This document shows positions 6,204-15,524 of a stretch of DNA of 64,000 nucleotides, in pieces (the first letter of the stretch is position 1; each line of letters opens with the position of its first letter). A model generated the notes under the pieces. It was not told the DNA's origin. It saw only the letters and a program-made list of their open reading frames with translations, and did no database searches. A program made the translations under genes and the position numbers. Source of the stretch: DASQPR01 sp963797605 (GTDB taxonomy: Bacteria; Actinomycetota; Actinomycetes; Mycobacteriales; Micromonosporaceae); NCBI GenBank assembly GCA_963797605.1, contig CAWCPX010000005.1, forward strand, positions 496,001-560,000, written 5' to 3'.

Positions 6204-9104
6204 TCAGCTGCAGCCGCTCGTCGAGCCGCAGCCCTCGCACACGTAGCAACTTCCGGCCGGACGCATCTTCGTGCCACACGTGAAGCACAGCGGTGCGTCG
6301 GCGTTCTTGCCCTGCACCAGTTCGAGCAGATCCATCGACGAACCCACGTGCGCGGGAGCCGGCTTCTCCGCCTTCACCTCGACAACCGGCTCCACGGTCG
6401 GCTCCACCGGCGCGGACACCGCCATCGAACCCATGTCGACGGGCTCGTCGATCGTCGTGATCGAACCGGTCGCCGCCGCCGCCTCGGCCCGCAGTTGCGC
6501 GGCCCGCTCCGACGCGGTGAAGATGCCCAGCTCGGCGCGACGGTCGTAGGGAAGGAAGTCGAGGGCCAGTCGCCGGAAGATGTAGTCCATCACCGACGCC
6601 GCCATCCGGATGTCGGGGTCGTCGGTCATGCCGGCCGGCTCGAAGCGCATGTTCGTGAACTTCGAGACGAACGTCTCCAGCGGCACGCCGTACTGCAGGC
6701 CGATCGAGATCGCCACCGAGAACGCGTCCATCACGCCGGCGAGCGTCGAGCCCTGCTTCGACATCTTCAGGAAAACTTCGCCCAGACCATCATCCGGGTA
6801 CGACGACGCCGTCAGGTAACCCTCGGCGCCCCCGACCGAGAACGAGACCGTCTCGGAGTTGCGCTTCTTCGGAAGCCGCTTGCGCACCGGGCGGTATTCG
6901 ATCTTCGGGGCGGGCGTCTCGATGGACGTACCCGTCGAAGCGGTCTCGGTCTTGGGCTTCGCGTTGGAGAGCGGCTGGCCCACCTTGCAGTTGTCACGGT
7001 AGATCGCCATCGCCTTGATGCCGAGCTTCCAGGCCTCGAAGTAGACCTTCTGCACGTCTTCGACCGTCGCGGCCTCGGGCATGTTGACCGTCTTGCTGAT
7101 CGCGCCGGAGATGAACGGCTGCACAGCGGCCATCATGCGCACGTGGCCCATCGGAGCGATCGAACGCTCGCCCATCGCGCAGTCGAACACCGGGTAGTGC
7201 TCGGCGCGCAGGCTCGGCGCGTCGACGACGTGACCGTGCTCGGCGATGTACTCGACGATCGCCTCGACCTGCTCCTCCGGGTAACCGAGGCTGCGCAGGG
7301 CACGCGGCACCGTCTGGTTGACGATCTGCATCGAACCGCCGCCGACCAGCTTCTTGAACTTCACGAGGGCCAGATCGGGCTCGACACCGGTCGTGTCGCA
7401 GTCCATCATCAGGCCGATCGTGCCGGTCGGAGCGAGCACACTGGCCTGGGCGTTGCGCCAACCCTGCTTCGCGCCCAGCTTGTTGCCGGCGGCCCACTGC
7501 TTGCCGGCCTCACGCTGGATCTCCGTGGCCACCGCACCCCGCACCTGGATGTCACCGCTGGCTTCGGCGTGCTGGCGCATGACCCGCTGGTGCGCCTCGG
7601 CGTTGCGGGCATATCCCGCGTACGGGCCGACGACGCCCGCGACCTCGGCGGACCGACGGTAGGCGGTCGCCGTCATGAGCGAGGTGATCGCGGCGGCGAC
7701 GCTGCGGCCCTCGTGCGAGTCGTAGGGCAGGCCGGTCGCCATGAGCAGCGCGCCGAGGTTGGCGTAACCGATGCCGAGCTGCCGGTAGTCGCGCGTGGTC
7801 TCGCCGATCTTCTCGGTCGGGAAGTCGGCGAAGCAGATGGAGATGTCCATCGCGGTGATGATGAACTCGACCGACTTCACGAACTTCTCGGTCTCGAAAC
7901 CACCATCGGCACGCAGGAACTTCATCAGGTTGAGCGAGGCCAGGTTGCAGGACGAGTTGTCCAGCGACAGGTACTCCGAGCAGGGGTTACTGGCGGTGAT
8001 GCGGCCTGTCTCGGGGTTGGTGTGCCAGTGGTTGATCGTGTCGTCGTACTGCAGACCGGGATCGGCGCAGTCCCACGCCGCCTGGGCGATCTTGCCGAAC
8101 AGCTCACGGGCGTCGACGGTCTCGATCACGGCACCGTCGAGACGGCCACGCAGCGCGAACGACTCGCCCTTCTCGACCGCGGTCATGAACTCGTCGGAGA
8201 CGCGGATCGAGTTGTTGGCGTTCTGGTATTGCACGGAGACGATGTCGGCGCCACCGAGGTCCATGTCGAAGCCGGCATCACGCAGCGCGCGGATCTTGTT
8301 CTCCTCGCGCGATTTCGTGATCACGAACTCTTCGATGTCAGGGTGGTCGACGTCGAGGATGACCATCTTCGCGGCTCGGCGGGTGGCGCCACCGGACTTG
8401 ATCGTGCCGGCGCTCGCATCGGCGCCACGCATGAAGCTAACCGGCCCGGACGCGGTGCCACCGCTGCTCAACAGCTCCTTCGACGACCGGATCCGGGAGA
8501 GGTTGACGCCCGATCCGGAACCGCCCTTGAAGATCAGACCCTCTTCCTTGTACCAGTCGAGGATCGAGTCCATCGAGTCGTCGACGGCGAGGATGAAACA
8601 CGCGCTGACCTGCTGCGGCGACGGCGTGCCCACGTTGAACCAGACCGGCGAGTTGAAGCTGAACACCTGGTGCAGCAGCATCCACGTCAGTTCGTCGGCG
8701 AAAATGTCGGCCTCGTGGGAGGACCCGAAGTAGCCGAACTCCTCGCCCGCCTTGCGGTAGGTGTGCACGACCCGGTCGATGAGCTGCTTGAGGCTCCACT
8801 CGCGCTCATCGGTGCCGAGCGCGCCACGGAAGTATTTCGTCGTGACGATGTTCGCCGCGTTGATGCTCCACGATTCGGGGTATTCGACCCCACGCTGCTC
8901 GAAATTGATCGAACCGTCGCGCCAGTTGGTCATGACGACGTCACGGCGCTCCCAGTTCACCTCGTCGTACGGGTCGACGCCCTCGGTGCTCCACACCCGC
9001 TCAATGCGAATGCCCGGCTTTGCGCGGCCCTTGCTCACCTGGGCGTTACCCCCGTTCGCCCCCTTGCCACGCGCACCCGCTGACGTCTCTACAGCCTCGC
9101 TCAT
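6204..9104 (-). CDS. nrdJ: Adenosylcobalamin-dependent class II ribonucleoside-diphosphate reductase
   Basis: 966 residues, the full length of actinobacterial NrdJ. It makes deoxyribonucleotides from ribonucleoside diphosphates using adenosylcobalamin as radical source, so it works with or without oxygen. Seen: SPVWFNVGTPSPQQVSACF, the SGSGVNLSRIR loop, TASNPCSEY active-site strand, LAPTGTIGLMMDCDTTG, and a C-terminal zinc-ribbon-like CFTCG...CYVCEGC plus the terminal SGCS thought to carry the shuttle cysteines. ATG start MSEAVETSAG follows a purine-rich stretch. It lies 150 bases downstream of nrdR and is probably cotranscribed with it; NrdR is the expected repressor. The reading frame is intact. 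I see no cobalamin riboswitch in front of it. Confidence 0.97.
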   Translation of the reverse strand: MSEAVETSAGARGKGANGGNAQVSKGRAKPGIRIERVWSTEGVDPYDEVNWERRDVVMTNWRDGSINFEQRGVEYPESWSINAANIVTTKYFRGALGTDEREWSLKQLIDRVVHTYRKAGEEFGYFGSSHEADIFADELTWMLLHQVFSFNSPVWFNVGTPSPQQVSACFILAVDDSMDSILDWYKEEGLIFKGGSGSGVNLSRIRSSKELLSSGGTASGPVSFMRGADASAGTIKSGGATRRAAKMVILDVDHPDIEEFVITKSREENKIRALRDAGFDMDLGGADIVSVQYQNANNSIRVSDEFMTAVEKGESFALRGRLDGAVIETVDARELFGKIAQAAWDCADPGLQYDDTINHWHTNPETGRITASNPCSEYLSLDNSSCNLASLNLMKFLRADGGFETEKFVKSVEFIITAMDISICFADFPTEKIGETTRDYRQLGIGYANLGALLMATGLPYDSHEGRSVAAAITSLMTATAYRRSAEVAGVVGPYAGYARNAEAHQRVMRQHAEASGDIQVRGAVATEIQREAGKQWAAGNKLGAKQGWRNAQASVLAPTGTIGLMMDCDTTGVEPDLALVKFKKLVGGGSMQIVNQTVPRALRSLGYPEEQVEAIVEYIAEHGHVVDAPSLRAEHYPVFDCAMGERSIAPMGHVRMMAAVQPFISGAISKTVNMPEAATVEDVQKVYFEAWKLGIKAMAIYRDNCKVGQPLSNAKPKTETASTGTSIETPAPKIEYRPVRKRLPKKRNSETVSFSVGGAEGYLTASSYPDDGLGEVFLKMSKQGSTLAGVMDAFSVAISIGLQYGVPLETFVSKFTNMRFEPAGMTDDPDIRMAASVMDYIFRRLALDFLPYDRRAELGIFTASERAAQLRAEAAAATGSITTIDEPVDMGSMAVSAPVEPTVEPVVEVKAEKPAPAHVGSSMDLLELVQGKNADAPLCFTCGTKMRPAGSCYVCEGCGSTSGCS

Positions 9105-9254
9105 CCCCGGCCCCTTGTTCTACGGCTTCCCCGCCGTGTCCACACATTTGATTTTTGTTCACTGTTCGGGCGCGCCGGCCCGACCTACGTGCTGCGTCTT
9201 CGGTGCTGGGCGACCCGTCGCTCGGCGACCCGCGCCGATCGCCCGACCGGCGAT

Positions 9255-9791
9255 CTACCCGGTCGCCACCGGCGCGAGCGTCGGTGCCACGCTCGCTTCG
9301 TCGTCTCCGGACGCCGCCTGAACGGATTCGGCGACGGCCCTGGCTTCGGCCTCGGCGCGCAGCGAGGCGATCTCTCGCTCGAAGTCGACCAACGAGTCGA
9401 ACGATCGATAGACGCTCGCGAACCGGAGGTAGGCGACCTCGTCGAGCTCTCGCAGCGGTCCGAGAATCGCCAGGCCAACCTCGTGGCTCGGGATCTCGGC
9501 CACTCCCCGCGCCCGGATCGTCTCCTCGACCTTCTGCGCCAGCAACGCCATCGCGTCGTCATCGACGGGTCGGCCCTGGCACGCCTTCCGCGCACCCGCC
9601 ATGATCTTCGCGCGGCTGAACGGCTCGGTCACGCCGCTGCGCTTGACGACTGCCAGCACCGCCTCTTCGACAGTCGTGAACCGCTTGCCGCACTCGGGGC
9701 AGGACCGACGGCGCCGGATGAGCTGACCGTCTTCGGCCTCTCGCGAGTCGACCACTCGCGAGTCGCCGTGGCGACAGTAAGGACATCTCAT
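9255..9791 (-). CDS. nrdR: Transcriptional repressor NrdR
   Basis: 178 residues. N-terminal zinc ribbon with the paired cysteines of CPYC and CPECG, followed by an ATP-cone domain (VVKRSGVTEPFSRAKIMAGA onwards). NrdR senses ATP/dATP and represses ribonucleotide reductase genes by binding paired 16-base boxes. The ATG at 9791 gives the conserved start MRCPYCRHGDSRVVDSREAE. The C-terminal 25 residues after the cone are Ala/Glu-rich and not conserved. nrdJ follows; the promoter must lie in the 9792-10152 stretch. Confidence 0.96.
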   Translation of the reverse strand: MRCPYCRHGDSRVVDSREAEDGQLIRRRRSCPECGKRFTTVEEAVLAVVKRSGVTEPFSRAKIMAGARKACQGRPVDDDAMALLAQKVEETIRARGVAEIPSHEVGLAILGPLRELDEVAYLRFASVYRSFDSLVDFEREIASLRAEAEARAVAESVQAASGDDEASVAPTLAPVATG

Positions 9792-10152
9792 GCGCGTCTC
9801 CCAAACCTCTCGTGCTCCCGTCGCGAGCAACTCGTGACGGGCCGTGCGTGGCGCTGGGGCCAGCGCGCTACGCCTATAGGCATAACAACCCCCGACACCC
9901 CGATATGTCCGCCGACCGTCGGGCATGCCAAAGACCGATACGTCCTACTTCGAGCGTATCGCGATCGGGTCTTCGGGACGACACCTCAGGCGGGTAAACC
10001 CAACCTGTTGACGACGGACACCCATATGACTACTAGATGTTGGGGTTGACGTTATTCCTCGTGCCAGAGGGACGCAAGTCAGCTCCCGCGTGTCGGCACA
10101 CCATTTTCGCGACCGGCGCGAACCTGGGATTTGCGCACGTCGCGCGCAGCGA
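9792..10152. promoter_or_regulatory. nrdR promoter region with candidate palindromes
   Basis: 361 bases without a gene. A perfect palindrome GCCTATAGGC lies at 9872-9881 and a looser ACACCCCGATATGT at 9895-9908. NrdR boxes are AT-centred palindromes that come in pairs three helical turns apart; here the centres are about 28 bases apart and the match is partial, so this is a weak candidate for autoregulation. Nothing else recognised; no riboswitch seen. Confidence 0.3.
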
Positions 10153-10668
10153 TCACGACGCTGGCAGGAGCAGTTGCTCGCCCACGTAGACCCGATTATC
10201 GGGGAGGTGATTGAAGACACGCACGCGGTTAACGGCCGCGACCGGATCATCGTGCGGCATGGCGGCCGTGGCGATCGACCACAGTGTGTCACCCGACCGA
10301 ACGACGATGGCGCGCGGCGGACCGGCCGGCGACGCGGCCTGACTCGCGGGTGCCAGCAGCGCCGTGAGCGTGATCGCGAACCCGAGCAGCGCCAGACCGA
10401 ACACGACGCGGCCGCGGCGGGTCAGCCGCACCGATCTGGCGCCTCGACCGCCCGGAACCCGCGGCGACTCGGCGGACCGCGCGGCGAGGACCGCCGCCCG
10501 CGCGGCCAACTGGGCCCGAGCCCCGCGCGGAGCCGGCATCGCGACGTCACCGTCCTCGGCAGCGAACCGGCCGGCAGCCTCATCGGCCAGCGGCGGCACG
10601 AGGTAGAGCTGGGGCCGGCGGTGCGGCAACCCGTCGTCGCCGGACCGATGAGAGATCGCGAGAGTCAT
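10153..10668 (-). CDS. LysM-domain single-pass membrane protein, SOS division-inhibitor type (ChiZ/DivS position)
   Basis: 171 residues: a basic, Ala-rich cytoplasmic N-terminus, one transmembrane helix (VVFGLALLGFAITLTALLAP) and an extracytoplasmic LysM domain (VVRSGDTLWSIATAA...GEQLLLPAS) that should bind peptidoglycan. In mycobacteria and corynebacteria the gene divergent from lexA (chiZ, divS) encodes such a protein, which delays cell division during the SOS response; this one occupies that position. The start ATG 10668 has GGAGG 7 bases upstream. Two adjacent SOS-type boxes sit within 50 bases of the start, so LexA control is likely. Sequence identity to ChiZ/DivS beyond the domain plan cannot be judged. 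Confidence 0.82.
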   Translation of the reverse strand: MTLAISHRSGDDGLPHRRPQLYLVPPLADEAAGRFAAEDGDVAMPAPRGARAQLAARAAVLAARSAESPRVPGGRGARSVRLTRRGRVVFGLALLGFAITLTALLAPASQAASPAGPPRAIVVRSGDTLWSIATAAMPHDDPVAAVNRVRVFNHLPDNRVYVGEQLLLPAS

Positions 10669-10682
10669 CTCAGCCTCCAAGA

Positions 10683-10714
10683 TCGTACGCCCGTACGATA
10701 GAACGGACGTACGA
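10683..10714. promoter_or_regulatory. Two back-to-back SOS-type boxes before the LysM gene
   Basis: Positions 10683-10698 read TCGTACGCCCGTACGA, a perfect palindrome with six-base arms and a 4-base spacer; positions 10699-10714 read TAGAACGGACGTACGA with the same geometry. Actinobacterial LexA boxes are TCGAAC-N4-GTTCGA, so both are variants in which some AAC/GTT are TAC/GTA. They lie 15-46 bases upstream of the start codon. Confidence 0.6.
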
Positions 10715-10763
10715 TGGTGTACCAGATTTCCATGACAGGTGTCGAGCGACACGACGCATTAAG

Positions 10764-10779
10764 TCGAACAGACGTTTGA
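10764..10779. promoter_or_regulatory. LexA (SOS) box upstream of lexA
   Basis: TCGAACAGACGTTTGA matches the actinobacterial/Bacillus-type consensus TCGAAC-N4-GTTCGA in 11 of 12 defined positions. It lies 120 bases before the lexA start, in the intergenic region shared with the divergent LysM gene, fitting lexA autorepression. Confidence 0.8.
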
Positions 10780-10898
10780 AGTTGTCACACACTCGCGATA
10801 CGGTCATGGGACACCGAACGGGACGGCAGCCGAAGCCCGGCAGTCGTTCCTCGGCGGTACGCGAGAAACGCACGTGTGCGCACGACGAGGAGGACCGA

Positions 10899-11666
10899 GT
10901 GCCTAAGCAACCGAAGAGTGTGGCGGCGGCGAGCAGTGTCTCGCCACGACGCCGGTCACATGGCGCGGGCGGCGGTGATTCTCAGATGCGGGCGGTGACA
11001 GCCGTGGTCGGTGGCTTGCAAGACGTGGGCGGCACCGATTTGAGCGGCCGGCAGCGGCGCATCCTCGATTTCATCCGCGCCTGGGTCGATCAACACGGCT
11101 ACCCGCCGAGCGTGCGCGAGATCGGCGAGGGCGTGCAACTCGTCTCGCCCTCCAGCGTCGCCTACCAATTGGGGCAACTGGAGTCGAAGGGCTACCTGCG
11201 CCGCGATGCCAACCGGCCGCGCGCGGTCGACGTGCGGCCCGCCACCGACCTGAGCCCGGAAGAGGAAGCCGCCAAGCACGCGGCCCGGCCCGCGCCCGCC
11301 TACGTGCCGCTCGTCGGGCGCATCGCGGCCGGCGGTCCGATCCTGGCCGAGCAGATGATCGACGACGTGTTCCCGCTCCCCCGTGAGCTCGTCGGCGAGG
11401 GCACCCTGTTCTTGCTCAACGTCAAGGGTGACTCGATGCTCGACGCCGCCATCTGCGACGGTGACTGGGTCGTGGTGCGGCAGCAGCCCAACGCCGAAAA
11501 CGGCGACATCGTCGCGGCGATGCTCGACGGCGAGGCGACGGTGAAGACCTTCCGCCTGCGCGACGGGCACGTCACGCTGATGCCGCAGAACCCGGCGTTC
11601 GAGCCGATTCCGGGCGACTCCGCGACCATCCTGGGCAAGATCGTCGCGGTTCTCCGCCGCATCTGA
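10899..11666 (+). CDS. lexA: LexA repressor of the SOS regulon
   Basis: 255 residues from the GTG at 10899, chosen because AGGAGG sits 6 bases upstream. A non-conserved N-terminal tail (about 45 residues) is followed by the winged helix (LSGRQRRILDFIRAWVDQHG ... PSSVAYQLGQLESKGYL) and the S24 self-cleaving domain. The Ala144-Gly145 scissile bond in GRIAAGGPILAEQ, nucleophile Ser179 in KGDSM and Lys216 in EATVKTF are all present. On DNA damage RecA filaments trigger cleavage and derepress the regulon, expected here to include the LysM gene, lexA and recA. Confidence 0.97.
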   Translation: MPKQPKSVAAASSVSPRRRSHGAGGGDSQMRAVTAVVGGLQDVGGTDLSGRQRRILDFIRAWVDQHGYPPSVREIGEGVQLVSPSSVAYQLGQLESKGYLRRDANRPRAVDVRPATDLSPEEEAAKHAARPAPAYVPLVGRIAAGGPILAEQMIDDVFPLPRELVGEGTLFLLNVKGDSMLDAAICDGDWVVVRQQPNAENGDIVAAMLDGEATVKTFRLRDGHVTLMPQNPAFEPIPGDSATILGKIVAVLRRI

Positions 11667-11674
11667 CGCCGTCA

Positions 11675-11705
11675 CGGCGCGCCGAGCGACACGTGCGGCG
11701 CGCCG
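11675..11705. terminator. GC-rich repeat hairpin after lexA
   Basis: CGGCGCGCCG occurs twice (11675-11684 and 11696-11705). Each copy is self-complementary and the copies can pair with each other over 10 bases with an 11-base loop. Position 9 bases after the lexA stop suggests a terminator; no T-run. Confidence 0.5.
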
Positions 11706-11835
11706 CCACGCGACGAGCACACGACGACAATGCCGCCACGGCATGTCGACGATAGCGACACCATGATCGGGCTGGGTTAGGCCGCCGAGGCCACCCGGCC
11801 CGTTGTCGTTCGTCGATGAGTCCGTGGGCGCCCGG

Positions 11836-12024
11836 CCTTGCTCTGCTCACCCTTACGCATCGGCGCTCTGCTTGCTCTGCCAACGCCACGGCAACACTCA
11901 GCTTGCTCTGCCAACGCCACGGCAACACTCACGCAGTGTGATCGTCCGCGCGCCGACGCCGAAGCCACATCGTGCAACCTAGCTGGTCAAACGCTATGGG
12001 CCTCGAGGTAAGCAGAGCAAAGCC
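11836..12024. repeat. Inverted-repeat intergenic element, copy A
   Basis: Left arm CCTTGCTCTGCTCAC (11836-11850) and right arm GTAAGCAGAGCAAAGCC (12008-12024) are imperfect inverted repeats, and the left arm is followed by CGCATCGG. The same arrangement, with perfect arms and GGCATCGGGG, recurs at 22637-22761. It lies between convergent lexA and the repeat-protein gene, in a 459-base stretch (11667-12125) with no gene. Confidence 0.65.
11871..11931. repeat. Tandem 30-base direct repeat
   Basis: CTTGCTCTGCCAACGCCACG with 10 more bases (11871-11900) is repeated exactly at 11902-11931, one base apart. The unit starts with the same TTGCTCTGC word as the arms of the surrounding inverted-repeat element. 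Confidence 0.8.
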
Positions 12025-12125
12025 GCCGGCACAACCATCGCCGATCGGAGCGTGAAAATCACAGAGCGTGATCACGCGGGTACGCCCTCCAGGGCAACCC
12101 TCCGGTGCTGGCGTGGCAGCCGACC

Positions 12126-13885
12126 TCAGTAGTCGTAGTCGTCGGGATCCTGCGGTCGGCGTCCGTCAGCGGGCGGACGACCGTACGTGCCCGGTTGCGG
12201 GCCAGCCGGCGGTTGGACGGGGCTGCCGTACTGGCCGCCCTCGTAGCCACCCCCGTCATAGCCGCCGTCGTAACCGCCACCGTCGTACTGGCCACCGTCG
12301 TATTGGCCGCCACCGTACTGTCCACCGCCGTACTGCTGGCCGCCGTACTGTCCGCCGGGACGCGACGGACCGGCGGGAGCGGCGTACGGGTCGGCGGCCG
12401 GATAGTCGGGTCCGGGACCGTTACCGTACGGGTCGTAGGCGGGCTCACGCGGCGCCCCGTACACGTTGGCACCACCGCCACCCGGTGACGCGTCTACGCC
12501 GCCCGGAGCGCCGTAGACACCGCCACCGCCGGGAGCACCGTAGACAGCGCCGCCACCAGCGGGCGGCGCACCGTAGAGACCCGGAGCAGGAGTCGGAGCC
12601 GCACCGACGGGAGCACCGTAAACGCCGCCACCCGGCGCACCTGGGCCGCCCGGCCCGGCAGGAGCGCCGTAGACACCGGCCGCCCCAGCCGCGCCGACAC
12701 CGGCCGCGGCGAGGTCGTTACGCGGGCGGTTCCGAGCCTCGGCGGCCGCGGCGAGGCGGAACTTCTGCCGGGACCTGCGAATGCCGAACACGCCGAGCAA
12801 CACCAGGATGAGCCCGAATACGGCCACGCCACCGAGCAGCAACTTGAGGTCGGTCAGGGACAGGCTGAGGATCCAGGAGACGATCGCGCCGTGCTTGGTC
12901 GGGCCCTTGACGGCGCTGCCCTTCTTGCCGCCCGTGCCCGCGACGACGGGCTTCGCGGGCGTGAAGCGCAGCAGCGGCGTCGCGTTGGACGTCTTCGAGA
13001 TCGTGAGGAACCCGGTGCCGTCGGCCGTGTAGGCGATCGACTCACCGTCGAAATCGGGGTCATCGGCCGGCTGCGGCATCGGCGTGATCGTCGGGGTGCT
13101 CTTCGTGATCGCGGCGACGACGTCACCGCCCTTGACGGTCCACTCGTACGCGTCGGAGCCGGTGCGCAGCACGACCTTCGTGCCGTCGGGTGACACAGCG
13201 CCGCCGGTCACCCACGTCTGGCCGAGGATGCTGAACTTCGTCGCCGTGCCGGTCTGCTCCGGCGTGAACGTGCCGACCTTCGTCAGGGCGTTGTTCGAGT
13301 CGGTCTTCAGCGCACCGGCGGCCGGCTCGTAGAGCGAGGCCGGACCGGACCCGTTGCGGGTGACGAAGATCGGCCGGCCGTCGCCGCCCAGGACCATCGC
13401 CCCGGCGTTGTGCGCACCGTCGGGGTACGTGAAGCGGTAGAGCGTGATGGAGCCGTTGGCCGGCACCTTCCACAGACCGATGGTGGACCGGGTCGGTGTT
13501 GACGTCACCGATGTCGGCTGACCCACAGCGTGCCGTTCTTGTCGACCGCGAGGTCTTCCGGGTCGTTGGCGCCCTTGCCGCCGTACGACTTCGTGTTGGT
13601 CCGCGAGCATTTGCTGTCGAACAGGTAGATCGAGGTGCCTCGGCCGCTGCCGGCGCCGTCGACGGCCGCGTAGCCGGTCTTCGTGGCGACCAGGCCGGTG
13701 ATGTCGATCGCGCCGTGGCTGCTGCTCGAACTGATCGTGCACACCGTCGTGGGCTTGACGGCGGGGGGAACCGGAATGGCCAACCCGGTGGCGCTGGGCG
13801 TCGGCGTCGGTGCCGACCAACTGGCGGTCGCGGGCACCAAAACGATTCCCGAGACGACCATGACCGCTAACCAAACACGACGCAT
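12126..13885 (-). CDS. Secreted propeller-like protein with C-terminal membrane anchor and VYGAP/GGQYGG repeats (frame-broken)
   Basis: A signal peptide (RVWLAVMVVSGIVLVPATA) leads into a beta-propeller-like ectodomain with repeated blades such as DPEDLAVDKNGTLWV, GGDGRPIFVTRNGSG and GGAVSPDGTKVVLRTG. A transmembrane helix (LLLGGVAVFGLILVLLGVFG) follows, then a long cytoplasmic tail with about six YGAP units and GGQYGGG/YDGG repeats. Two extra single bases (near 13520 and 13490) break the frame in an otherwise conserved stretch: removing them restores TLWVSDIGDVNTDRSTIGLW. The low-complexity tail may aid clustering or protein contact; no function is known. It is convergent with lexA, and downstream of hflX in the same orientation. 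Confidence 0.7.
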
Positions 13886-13951
13886 CCGCCTAGTGTCGCA
13901 GAGTCCGGCAACCATCAACGACCCGCCGGGGAATCGTCACACCTGTGTCGA

Positions 13952-15434
13952 TCACCGCGAATGTTCAGGTGACAGCACGTAGGGGCGTAGTGACGCGGCG
14001 AGGAACTCGGGCACCCGAACCCACAGCTCAGTGCCGGTGTCACGGTGATCAGCGCTCAGCACCTCGCCCCGATCATGGACGGCCGCGACGAGCTCACCGT
14101 GCTCGTAGGGCACGAGGACCCGCATCTCCACCGCCGGCCGCGGCAACCGTGCCTCGATGGCGAGCCGGAGGTCATCGAGGCCGACGCCGGTGCGAGCGGA
14201 CACGAACACCGCGTCTGGCCACAGCCGCTTCAGGCGCAGCAGCGTCTCCTCGGCCGCGGCGTCGACCTTGTTGATCACCAGCAGCTCGGGCAGCTTGTCG
14301 GCGCCGACCTCGCCCAGCACCTCGTGCACCGCGCGCACCTGCTGCTCCGGGTCGGGGTGGGCGCCGTCGACGACGTGCACGATCAGGTCGGACTCGGCGA
14401 CCTCCTCCAGCGTCGAGCGGAACGCCTCGATCAACTGGTGCGGCAGGTGCCGGACGAAACCGACCGTGTCGGAGTAGGTGTAGATCCGGCCGTCGGCCGT
14501 CTGGGACCTACGGGTGGTCGGGTCGAGGGTGGCGAAGAGCGCGTCTTCCACCAGCACGCCCGCGCCGGTCAGCCGGTTGAGCAGGCTCGACTTGCCCGCG
14601 TTGGTGTAGCCGGCGATGGAAACGCTCGGAATGGCGTGCCGGCGGCGGCTGGATCGCTTGGTGACACGTACCGTCCGCATGGCCGCGATGTCTTTGCGAA
14701 GCCGGGCGATCCGGTTTCGGATGCGTCGCCGGTCGGTCTCGAGCTTGGTCTCACCGGGGCCACGCGAGCCGATGCCGCCACCCTGGGAGCCGACCCGGCC
14801 ACCGGTCTGGCGGCTCAGCGACTCGCCCCAGCCACGCAGGCGCGGCAGGAGGTATTGCAGCTGGGCCAGCTCGACCTGCGCCTTGCCCTCGCGCGACTTG
14901 GCGTGCTGGGCGAAGATGTCGAGGATCAGCGCGGTGCGGTCGACGACCTTGACCTTGATGCGGGTCTCCAGTTTGCGCAGCTGGCTGGGCGACAGCTCGC
15001 CGTCGCAGATGACCGTGTCGGCGCCGGTTGCCATGCACGACGCCGTGCAGCTCTTCGACCTTGCCCCGGCCGATGTAGGTGGCCTGGTCGGGTCGGCTGC
15101 GGCGCTGGATCAGCGCCTCGAGCACCTGCGAACCGGCGGTCTCGGCGAGCGCGGCCAGCTCGGCCAGGGAGTTTTCCGCGTCGGCGATGGTGCCCTCGGT
15201 CCAGACGCCGACCAGCACAACCCGCTCCAGGCGCAGCTGGCGGTATTCGACCTCGGTGACATCGGTGAGCTCGGTGGACAGGCCGGCGACCCGGCGCAGC
15301 GCGTTGCGCTCGGCCAGCTCGAGATCACCTCGGGTGTCGTCATCGGTGTCGTCGAACAGGTCGTCGGTGTCGGCGGCGGTGTCGTCAGCGAGATTGTCAT
15401 GATCGAGCAGGGGCTCGAAGCGGTCCGTAGTCAT
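13952..15434 (-). CDS. hflX: Ribosome-associated GTPase HflX (one apparent frameshift)
   Basis: About 490 residues. The N-terminal HflX domain contains VEYRQLRLERVVLVGVW and YIGRGKVEELHGVV; the glycine-rich linker SQGGGIGSRGPGETKLETDR precedes the GTPase domain with G1 GYTNAGKSSLLNRL, G3 DTVGFVRHLPH and G4 NKVD. HflX splits or rescues stalled ribosomes under stress. One extra C near 15032 breaks the frame: removing it joins GVV to ATGADTVICDGELSPSQL, the normal sequence. ATG 15434 was taken as start; GTG 15464 is an alternative. It is divergent from the malic enzyme gene. Confidence 0.9.
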
Positions 15435-15524
15435 CCCCTCGATCGTGGCACGGCAATCGGTCACAACGCACCTGCATTAGTGTTCGGTAGAACACGCCGG
15501 ACGCTGACGACGAGAGGTTGGCCA

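Noticed and set aside
6348..9083. 911-codon open frame on the + strand opposite nrdJ
   Set aside because: Arg/Asp/Val-rich composition with no domain; it mirrors the intact, motif-complete nrdJ and is a product of high GC.
9105..9254. Cobalamin riboswitch before the B12-dependent reductase
   Set aside because: No B12-box sequence or characteristic fold could be seen in this gap or before nrdR.
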